Source of the DNA: Acuticoccus kalidii
Lineage (GTDB): Bacteria > Pseudomonadota > Alphaproteobacteria > Rhizobiales > Amorphaceae
NCBI RefSeq assembly: GCF_021556395.1
Contig: NZ_JAKGCS010000012.1
Coordinates: 20,881 to 84,880, forward strand
DNA: 64,000 bases
Reading direction: 5' to 3'
Shown here: positions 35,786 to 41,223 of the stretch, one piece after another
Position numbering within the stretch: the stretch's first letter is position 1
Layout of the letters: each line of letters opens with the position of its first letter
Notes under the pieces: model-generated
What the model was told of the DNA's origin: nothing
Seen by the model: the letters and a program-made list of their open reading frames with translations, nothing else
The model's database searches: none
Position numbers and translations under genes: made by a program

Positions 35786-36871
35786 TTACAAGGGTTTTTT
35801 GGGATTTCCCTTGGCGCGGGTTGGCACTTTTCGTCCCGGTTTGGCACTGGCCGTCCGCGAAATGTTCGGTAGCATGGCCACAGACGCCTCTGCAAGCCGT
35901 CTCTGCTCGACCCCACGGGTATAGTGCTGGACCATTTTGAGCGTCCGATGCCCCGTCATTGCGGCAATCTGGTGGGTGGTCGCGCCGGCCTCGGCGAGCA
36001 CGTCCGCATGCGTCGCGCGCAGTCCATAGAGCGTGCAGCCCTTGGGCATGCCGATGCGCTCGAGCGCGGCGGCGAACATCGTGCTCAACTGCGTGTCGGA
36101 GTAGGGCTCGCCGTTCGGGCGTGTCAGGATCGTCCCGTTGCCGCGCGGCATTTCGTCGAGCGTTTCCTTCAGCACCGGATGCGCGCGGATCACCATCGGC
36201 TGGCGCGTCTTCGATTGGCGCAGCGTCAGCGCCTCGCCGTCCCATGCGAACCATGTGAGGCGCCGCAGATCGCCGGGCCGCTGGCCGGTATAGAGGGCGA
36301 GAATGAACACGACATATTCCCGGTCGCCGCACTCCTTTAGGAACGTCGCGACCTCGGCCGCCGTCCACGCGCGATAACCCTCGCCGGGCACGTAGAGCTT
36401 GCCGACGCCTTTGCACGGATTGAGGTTCGTCAGGTCGCGGCTCATCGCCCACCCGAACACGCTGGACAGCACCGAGACCCGCATATCGGCGCGGCGCGGT
36501 GTCTCGGCCCACGGATCGCGGATCTTTCGGATGACGAGCGCGCGCGTGAGGCTCGGCCAGTGCTTCGTGCCGTGCTCGATCCCGATATCGGACAGGATCT
36601 GTCCGTAGTCCCGCCGGGTCCGCTCGGCGAGCTTCTTGAACTCGGGGCTGGCCTGATACTGCTTGATCAGCCAGCCGAGCGAGGCCTCGCCCTTGCTCTT
36701 GATCGGCGACTGGTCGGCCACCGTCTCGCACAGGTGCTGATAGGCGCGATGGAACTCGGCCTTTTCGGGGTCGGGCAGCTTCCAGCGCTTGCCCCTAAAT
36801 CGGAAATAGGTCCGCGTGCGCCCATGTCGGTCGGTGAACTGCTCGACATAGCGCAGCTTCAATCGTCCCAT
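35786..36871 (-). CDS. int: Phage tyrosine integrase
   Basis: 361-residue site-specific recombinase. An SAM-like core-binding domain spans about 60-160 and the catalytic domain about 165-330. Catalytic residues that can be seen: R198 (TGQR), K221, R285 in LYGLR, H308 (TGHR) and nucleophile Y317 (QHYTR). The usual His of HxxR is Tyr (Y282) here. The start ATG overlaps the end of the excisionase-like gene by 13 bp. Transcription runs into tRNA-Ser. The C-terminus is Lys/Arg-rich. Confidence 0.93.
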   Translation of the reverse strand: MGRLKLRYVEQFTDRHGRTRTYFRFRGKRWKLPDPEKAEFHRAYQHLCETVADQSPIKSKGEASLGWLIKQYQASPEFKKLAERTRRDYGQILSDIGIEHGTKHWPSLTRALVIRKIRDPWAETPRRADMRVSVLSSVFGWAMSRDLTNLNPCKGVGKLYVPGEGYRAWTAAEVATFLKECGDREYVVFILALYTGQRPGDLRRLTWFAWDGEALTLRQSKTRQPMVIRAHPVLKETLDEMPRGNGTILTRPNGEPYSDTQLSTMFAAALERIGMPKGCTLYGLRATHADVLAEAGATTHQIAAMTGHRTLKMVQHYTRGVEQRRLAEASVAMLPNISRTASAKPGRKVPTRAKGNPKKPL

Positions 36872-37113
36872 CCGTCCGCCCCAGCCAATGCCGGGTCCGA
36901 GCTTTCTGAGCCGTAGAGGAGGGCGTCAATATTCTCGTCTAGGGCCTTCATGTCCCAAACGAGACAGCCGCCGATCCAGTGCCCCCTCGGCATCGATCGA
37001 TCCTGCACCAACTGGTCGAACTTCCCGACAGAGACGCCGCAATAGGCGGCTGCCTGCGGCCGGCGCAAAAGCCGGTAGGCCGACGGGATGATCCGTTCCG
37101 ATCGTGCCGCCAT
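36859..37113 (-). CDS. Small DNA-binding protein, excisionase/AlpA-like
   Basis: 84 residues with a winged-helix-type pattern LLRRPQAAAYCGVSVGKFDQ and the following WIGGCLVWDMKALDENIDAL, as in MerR/AlpA-like excisionases. Three ATG codons stand in tandem (37119, 37116, 37113); the third has AAGGAG at 7 nt and is chosen. Directly upstream of, and overlapping, the integrase gene, which supports a role in excision control. Confidence 0.75.
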   Translation of the reverse strand: MAARSERIIPSAYRLLRRPQAAAYCGVSVGKFDQLVQDRSMPRGHWIGGCLVWDMKALDENIDALLYGSESSDPALAGADGWDD

Positions 37114-37115
37114 CA

Positions 37116-37556
37116 TCATTCTCCTTCTCGTTCTTCAGAGGTCGAACTCGGATCCCCTTGTGTCGGAATTTTCGGACCCATCCCGGCGGCGGCCGGCATC
37201 GCCCGGAGCGCCGCGAGCTTCGCCTCACATGCGTGGCGCGCCCGGATGCGGCGCTCCAAAACCTGTTCATGCTCGCCTCTGACGCGCGCGACGGCCGTCT
37301 CGGCGAGCGCCTCCTCGTCGAGCTCGGGCAGCATCGCGAGGCGGTAACGGTTCCTCGTGAGGAAGCACGTCGACGGCGCGCCGCGCTCGACGATCTGGTC
37401 GCTTGTGACGACGTATCGGCGCGACGAGCGTGTGAGCTCGGCGACGACGAGCATCGAACCGCGATAGGTGCCGACGATCCGAACGACGCGCCAGGCCGTC
37501 GGGCGGTCCGCCCGGCTGAAGGCGACGAGCGCGCAATCCGCGTCGCCGCGCGTCAT
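37116..37556 (-). CDS. Phage hypothetical protein
   Basis: 146 residues, not recognised. The N-terminal half is beta-rich (TAWRVVRIVGTYRGSMLVVA), then an Arg/Glu-rich helix and a Pro/Ser-rich tail. ATG 37556 overlaps the stop of the upstream gene (ATGA). The N-terminal half resembles that of the upstream neighbour (37553-37957), which may be a diverged duplicate. Part of a tightly packed leftward operon of small prophage genes ending at int. Confidence 0.6.
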   Translation of the reverse strand: MTRGDADCALVAFSRADRPTAWRVVRIVGTYRGSMLVVAELTRSSRRYVVTSDQIVERGAPSTCFLTRNRYRLAMLPELDEEALAETAVARVRGEHEQVLERRIRARHACEAKLAALRAMPAAAGMGPKIPTQGDPSSTSEEREGE

Positions 37557-37957
37557 GCCGGGCCTCGATAGGGGGCGGGCGCGGGGTGAAGCTCGACGCG
37601 TGGGTCTCGAGCGGCATCGTTCTCGGCCGCAGCGGGCACGCACCAAATGGCGTCCATCTTCTCGCGATATCGCGAGAGGGCGCATTCCCGGTCCTCTTCG
37701 GCTGCGGCGATCGCCTCGGCCTCGCCGCGCACGCAGTCGGCACTCGTTCGCTGGTAGGCGGCGAGCACGGCGCGCTCGCCAAACGTGACGACGAGCTGCC
37801 GCCCGACGATCCGCGGGAGACGCGACGGTCCGGCGCCGACCACGAGAACACGCGCCTCGTCGGCCCATTCGACGCGCAGGATTTGCCAGGTGGCCGGATG
37901 GGCGTCGCGGCTATCGGCGATCAGCGCCCACGGCCCCGGCGGGGCGACCGACTTCAT
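37553..37957 (-). CDS. Phage hypothetical protein
   Basis: 134 residues, not recognised. It starts ATG 37957, overlapping the preceding stop (ATGA), and ends overlapping the next start. The pattern ATWQILRVEWADEARVLVV parallels TAWRVVRIVGTYRGSMLVV in the next gene. A charged helix (EAEAIAAAEEDRECALSRY) follows. Coupled overlaps and codon use support a real gene. Confidence 0.6.
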   Translation of the reverse strand: MKSVAPPGPWALIADSRDAHPATWQILRVEWADEARVLVVGAGPSRLPRIVGRQLVVTFGERAVLAAYQRTSADCVRGEAEAIAAAEEDRECALSRYREKMDAIWCVPAAAENDAARDPRVELHPAPAPYRGPA

Positions 37958-38187
37958 CACCGGCCTCCGCCGGGCTGCGTCATCGCAAAGCGCGCGCCGG
38001 AGGCGAACGAGATTGCGTCGGCATAGGCCAAAAATCGCTGCTGCTCGGTCGTGAACGACCACGCCACCGCCTCGACACCGCGCACCATGACGGCGATCCG
38101 TTGGGTGTCGCGATCGAGCACGACCTCGACAGGCGCTTCATCGGCCGGCGCGGGGCCGATGGGATAGAGAACGCGAAGGTCGGTCAC
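37957..38187 (-). CDS. Phage hypothetical protein
   Basis: 76 residues, not recognised. GTG 38187 has GGAG 7 nt upstream and overlaps the preceding stop (GTGA). Mixed alpha/beta, with no signal or membrane segment. Member of the leftward small-gene operon. Confidence 0.55.
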   Translation of the reverse strand: MTDLRVLYPIGPAPADEAPVEVVLDRDTQRIAVMVRGVEAVAWSFTTEQQRFLAYADAISFASGARFAMTQPGGGR

Positions 38188-38339
38188 GGCGACACTCCGA
38201 ACATCGGCACGATGTCGAACCAGTGGTCGACGATGAAGATCAGGATGATCCCCGTCAGTGAGCGCCAGTCGCGCTCCGGGCGGGGATGTCCGGCGAAAGC
38301 GAGCATCGGTTGCTCCCGTGTGAGGGCGTGGGCGGTCAT
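38184..38339 (-). CDS. Small phage membrane protein
   Basis: 51 residues with one likely membrane helix near the C-terminus (LTGIILIFIVDHWFDIVPMF). ATG 38339 overlaps the upstream stop (ATGA); an internal ATG at 38306 has a better ribosome site (GGGAG, 6 nt), giving 40 residues. The stop overlaps the next GTG. Function unknown; superinfection exclusion is only one possibility for a protein of this type. Confidence 0.5.
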   Translation of the reverse strand: MTAHALTREQPMLAFAGHPRPERDWRSLTGIILIFIVDHWFDIVPMFGVSP

Positions 38340-38590
38340 TCGGTCTCGGCGATCTGCATCAGGCGGACGACGCGGCCGGTCCGGCGCGCGCGCATGTGCG
38401 CCTGGCGAAAGAGCGCCTCGAACTCGGCGCCGTCGCGGGCGAGCGTCGCGATGCAGACGCCGAGCAGGTCGGCGAGGCCGTCCTTGCAGATCGCCAGCGT
38501 CTCGGCGTCGCTCATGCCGCGACGCTCTCCCTCGAGCGTCGACACGTTGAGCGCTTTGCCGAGGATGTTTTTGAGATCGGAGGGTCTCAT
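38336..38590 (-). CDS. Phage hypothetical protein
   Basis: 84 residues, not recognised. Mostly helical (DAETLAICKDGLADLLGVCI). Both ends overlap neighbouring genes by 4 bp (ATGA), which strongly supports translation. Soluble, no signal peptide. Confidence 0.55.
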   Translation of the reverse strand: MRPSDLKNILGKALNVSTLEGERRGMSDAETLAICKDGLADLLGVCIATLARDGAEFEALFRQAHMRARRTGRVVRLMQIAETE

Positions 38591-39003
38591 GCCGCGCCTC
38601 CTTCGGTCCGGCTGGACCGCCGGCAGTCCGCCTCGGCGCGGCGGCGCTTCCAGAGGCGGCGCGCCGTGCTGTCCGCGCGGAGCGAGGCGGAGAGAAGGCG
38701 ATCCTCGAGATCGGAAGGGCTGCGGGCACGTGCGCCGATCTCACGGCCGAGCTCGCCGGCGAGACGGCCGGCGATCAGTTCGTCGATGCAGCGATCGGGA
38801 ACGCCGCGGCGCTCGAGGTCGGCGCGCTCGTCCGCGATCGCGGTGCGGATGCGGTCGTCAGGTTGGTGAGGCGGAAGGGCCGGCGCGCTGGGGCGGGCGA
38901 AGAGGCGTCCGAAACCCGTGCGAAGGACGTCGGTCTTTCGGGTGAGGGGTGCCGGTGCGCAGTTCGTGAGCGGTTGGTGCGGTCGCTTCCCGGAAGCCGA
39001 CAT
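38587..39003 (-). CDS. Phage hypothetical protein, first gene of leftward operon
   Basis: 138 residues, basic, not recognised. A helical middle region (CIDELIAGRLAGELGREIGA) follows a Pro-rich N-terminus. ATG 39003 has GGGAGA about 7 nt upstream, and that ribosome site lies in one arm of a perfect inverted repeat (39010-39032). It heads the operon that ends at int. Confidence 0.55.
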   Translation of the reverse strand: MSASGKRPHQPLTNCAPAPLTRKTDVLRTGFGRLFARPSAPALPPHQPDDRIRTAIADERADLERRGVPDRCIDELIAGRLAGELGREIGARARSPSDLEDRLLSASLRADSTARRLWKRRRAEADCRRSSRTEGGAA

Positions 39004-39009
39004 GCGGTG

Positions 39010-39032
39010 TCTCCCTGTTGTTCACAGGGAGA
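39010..39032. promoter_or_regulatory. Inverted repeat over the ribosome site of the leftward operon
   Basis: TCTCCCTGT (39010-39018) and ACAGGGAGA (39024-39032) are perfect 9-bp arms around a 5-nt spacer. In the minus-strand RNA the second arm is the ribosome-binding site of the 38587-39003 gene, so the hairpin would hide it. As DNA it could instead be an operator. Confidence 0.5.
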
Positions 39033-39081
39033 TTTATGAGTTTAGTCCCTAGGTACGTCAAGCCTAAAATGTACCAAGAAC

Positions 39082-39429
39082 CTACTCGGTAGGGTGCAGG
39101 CGCCTAAGCATCGATTCGGCGACATCGGCAAGGGTCGCCTTTTCCGCCTTCGGGAGCGGGGCGGATTTAGCGTTTAGATCGATGTCGTCCGGGTCGACAA
39201 ATAGCTCGAGCCAGCTCGTGCACTGAAGGGCCTGCGCGATATTCCACATCGTTTCGGCTTCGGGCCACGTTAGGCGGTTCTCGAAGGATGAGATGGTGGT
39301 TTGGTCCACGCCCACCGCGTCGGCTAGGGCGGCTTGTGACATGCCTAGTAGGCGCCGCCGTTTCGCGACGTAGTTCACCTGCCTTGTAGGCTTTCGGTCA
39401 GATTTTTTTCGGCGTGGCATACGCCGCAT
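39082..39429 (-). CDS. CI-like XRE repressor
   Basis: 115 residues. A helix-turn-helix at about 20-75 (SQAALADAVGVDQTTISSFE) is followed by an acidic linker and a short C-terminal helix; no peptidase domain is present, so it is not a LexA/CI self-cleaving type. ATG 39429 or 39420 starts it; the longer frame upstream crosses into the divergent promoter. It faces the Cro-like gene across a 75-bp gap rich in TCCCTA elements and probably maintains lysogeny. Confidence 0.75.
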   Translation of the reverse strand: MRRMPRRKKSDRKPTRQVNYVAKRRRLLGMSQAALADAVGVDQTTISSFENRLTWPEAETMWNIAQALQCTSWLELFVDPDDIDLNAKSAPLPKAEKATLADVAESMLRRLHPTE

Positions 39430-39504
39430 AGTACTGTGCAGGGTCCCTACGTCAGTCAGTGCAGAACCCCTATATTGGCTTGACCGGTTATAGGGATTTG
39501 GTAC
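39430..39504. promoter_or_regulatory. CI/Cro-type divergent operator region
   Basis: The 75-bp gap between the two XRE genes has GTCCCTACG, AACCCCTATA and (inverted) TATAGGGATT; the last two are arms of a broken palindrome centred near 39480. Another AGTCCCTAGG lies at 39044-39053, close to the start of the leftward operon. These shared TCCCTA cores are the likely repressor sites. Confidence 0.55.
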
Positions 39505-39774
39505 ATGTTGCTTGTCATGCAAGCGGCAGACAAACTTCGGATGTGGCGAAAGCGGGAGGGCGTGAGCCAAGCGTCGCTCGCCTCACGCCTTGGGTGCGAC
39601 CAGTCTATGGTTTCACTCTATGAGAGGGGCGGACGGCCATCATTCCGACGCATGTTGGCCATCCGCGAATTAACTCGGGGTTGTGTCGACCTTAATGACT
39701 GGGTTGATCATGGTGATCCAAAAGTTGTTTTAGAAGAATTGACAGAGTTTCCGCCAGTTGGGGCTCGGTCATGA
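39505..39774 (+). CDS. Cro-like XRE regulator
   Basis: 89-residue protein with a helix-turn-helix at about 10-62 (SQASLASRLGCDQSMVSLYE). ATG 39505 is the first in the frame. Divergent from the CI-like gene, as in lambda-type switches. Its 3' end overlaps the antiparallel small gene at 39692-39913 by about 80 bp. Confidence 0.75.
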   Translation: MLLVMQAADKLRMWRKREGVSQASLASRLGCDQSMVSLYERGGRPSFRRMLAIRELTRGCVDLNDWVDHGDPKVVLEELTEFPPVGARS

Positions 39775-39913
39775 TCATGGAAACAACTTCAAGGCTCGCC
39801 TCTCCCTGCTGGCGTGTCCAGATGACGCGAGCAATGCCGGGTGCGGGGCGTTCAATCTGCGCGCCAGTGGCAAACACCTCGCCAAGGCTACGCATTTCGA
39901 GCGGTCTGACCAT
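39692..39913 (-). CDS. Small phage hypothetical protein
   Basis: 73 residues, not recognised. ATG 39913 has GGAGG at 7 nt, one of the best ribosome sites in the prophage. A beta-rich start (GIARVIWTRQQG) is followed by a C-terminal helix (QLAETLSILLKQLLDHH). It is antiparallel to the end of the Cro-like gene, so the two transcripts are complementary there. Confidence 0.6.
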   Translation of the reverse strand: MVRPLEMRSLGEVFATGAQIERPAPGIARVIWTRQQGEASLEVVSMIMTEPQLAETLSILLKQLLDHHDQPSH

Positions 39914-40422
39914 CTCGAATCCTCCGTATTTATGCAATGCGGATGCGATCCAAAAAAAGAATATAGGTCAAACGCTTGAAGCGCACATCGTTAAGCGTCG
40001 TGGCCAAGTTCTAGCAAAAATATCGCGCTCGTTTTGCCCTGGGAGATGCCGGTGATCGTCGCCGCTATCCTCATAACGGCCGCATTGCTTGTCGCTTCCG
40101 TTCTGGTCTCCCACGCCCGCGGTCCGTCCCGCTGGGCAACTGCGAGGGGCGATTTGTCGCCTCTCGCTCTTTTCTTCCTCGGATCAGCGGGCCGGGCCCG
40201 GTCGAAGGCCTCGGACGATGGTGAGTGAGCGCCTCGATGTCGGCCGGCGCCCCGCTCGGGATCCTTCGACTGAAAATGGCTACGGGCCCGGTCTCGTCGA
40301 TCAAGGCCGGAGCTCAGCCGCTCACCACGGCGCAGGTCGCCACGCTTCGGCCCGTCCCGGCTGGCGACGGACTTTCCCCGAATTCAGCCAGATCTGGCCG
40401 ACGCAAAATAAGGGAGAAATAT
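39914..40422. other. AT-richer intergenic stretch in the prophage early region
   Basis: About 500 bp with little sign of coding. The only candidate is a short frame at 40046-40228 starting MPVIVAAILITAALLVASVL (one membrane helix; GGGAG directly before the ATG, too close for a normal ribosome site). The first 120 bp are AT-rich and should hold promoters for one or both flanking antiparallel genes. Confidence 0.35.
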
Positions 40423-40842
40423 ATGAAGGGCGAACAGTGCCTTTCGGCTTGCCCTGTTAATTTAGGCGCTTGTCGAGCGATCGATATCATCAGTTCGCGC
40501 GGCGAATTCCGCAGCGAATTTTATGATCATTTCACGAACCGGGAGGAGATCGTCCGGCATGGCTCCGATCTGGGAGTTTATGTCTTGGAGCGTCGCGCGA
40601 AGGATGCCGTCAACAAGACCCTCATCGCATCGCTCGCGGCCAATTGCGACGACCGTATGTTGCAGTGCCGTGGAGAGCACTTTGAGTTGGACTTCAATTC
40701 TCAGTATTCCTTTGCAAACTTCGTCTATTTCAATTTGGCTGGCCACAGCATTCCTCCAGAGTTTATATTAATGGGGGACTGGATAAATTCGTCATGCCGT
40801 AGCGGTCGTGATATCGCGCCAGTGATGGGCGGAATATCGTGA
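40423..40842 (+). CDS. Phage hypothetical protein (overlaps an antiparallel frame)
   Basis: 139 residues, not recognised. ATG 40423 is preceded by AAGGGAG at good spacing. The stop overlaps the GTG of the DUF3310 gene (GTGA), which supports rightward translation. Composition is normal, with EFYDHFTNREEIVRHG near the start. It almost fully overlaps the opposite-strand frame 40462-40746, which also has a good ribosome site; I cannot decide between them. Confidence 0.45.
   Translation: MKGEQCLSACPVNLGACRAIDIISSRGEFRSEFYDHFTNREEIVRHGSDLGVYVLERRAKDAVNKTLIASLAANCDDRMLQCRGEHFELDFNSQYSFANFVYFNLAGHSIPPEFILMGDWINSSCRSGRDIAPVMGGIS
40462..40746 (-). CDS. Phage hypothetical protein (antiparallel to 40423-40842)
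   Basis: 94 residues, helical, not recognised. GTG 40746 follows GGAGGA at 5-6 nt. Heptad-like hydrophobic spacing (GILRIEVQLKVLSTALQHTV) looks like a small folded helical protein. Same strand as the other small gene at 39692-39913. Competes with the plus-strand frame over the same DNA. Confidence 0.5.
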   Translation of the reverse strand: MASQIEIDEVCKGILRIEVQLKVLSTALQHTVVAIGRERCDEGLVDGILRATLQDINSQIGAMPDDLLPVREMIIKFAAEFAARTDDIDRSTSA

Positions 40843-41222
40843 TTGCTTATTTCTCGAAGGCATGGCGTTACGCATGGCGGCAATGCCGCAGGCATCGGAC
40901 ATGGTCCGTCAGCGTCAAGATGGCGACGCCGTTGCGCCCTCAGCAATACTTAGATCGGAAAGTTGCCCCATGTCCTTCCGCGAGGGCGTCCATCCGTGGG
41001 TGTCCAGTGGACAGGCCGTTACACTACACGAGCCATCCGTCCGGGGTCGAGTGCATCACTATCACGGAACACATGCCGTTCTGTGAGGGCAGCGCGATGA
41101 AATATCTCTTCCGTGCGGGGCTCAAAGGGGACCGCCTCGAGGATCTGCGCAAGGCCGAATGGTATGTGAAACGGGCGATTGCGCTCGAGGAGCGCCGTCG
41201 CACGAACGGAACGGGCCTCTGA
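40839..41222 (+). CDS. DUF3310 domain phage protein
   Basis: 127 residues from GTG 40839, which overlaps the preceding stop; an internal ATG at 40920 is also possible. The C-terminal 60 residues match DUF3310 (RPLHYTSHPSGVECITITEH, AMKYLFRAGLKG, EDLRKAEWYVKRAI), a family found with phage nucleotide-metabolism genes but without an established activity. It ends 1 bp before the primase start, so it is part of the replication operon. Confidence 0.75.
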   Translation: MIAYFSKAWRYAWRQCRRHRTWSVSVKMATPLRPQQYLDRKVAPCPSARASIRGCPVDRPLHYTSHPSGVECITITEHMPFCEGSAMKYLFRAGLKGDRLEDLRKAEWYVKRAIALEERRRTNGTGL

Positions 41223-41223
41223 C

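Noticed and set aside
39938..40228. Plus-strand frames in the AT-rich gap
   Set aside because: One hydrophobic short frame has its GGGAG touching the ATG and no coupling; kept only as a note in the gap entry.
40725..40946. Minus-strand 73-codon frame
   Set aside because: Pro/Arg-rich, no ribosome site, and it overlaps the start of the better minus-strand candidate and the DUF3310 gene.
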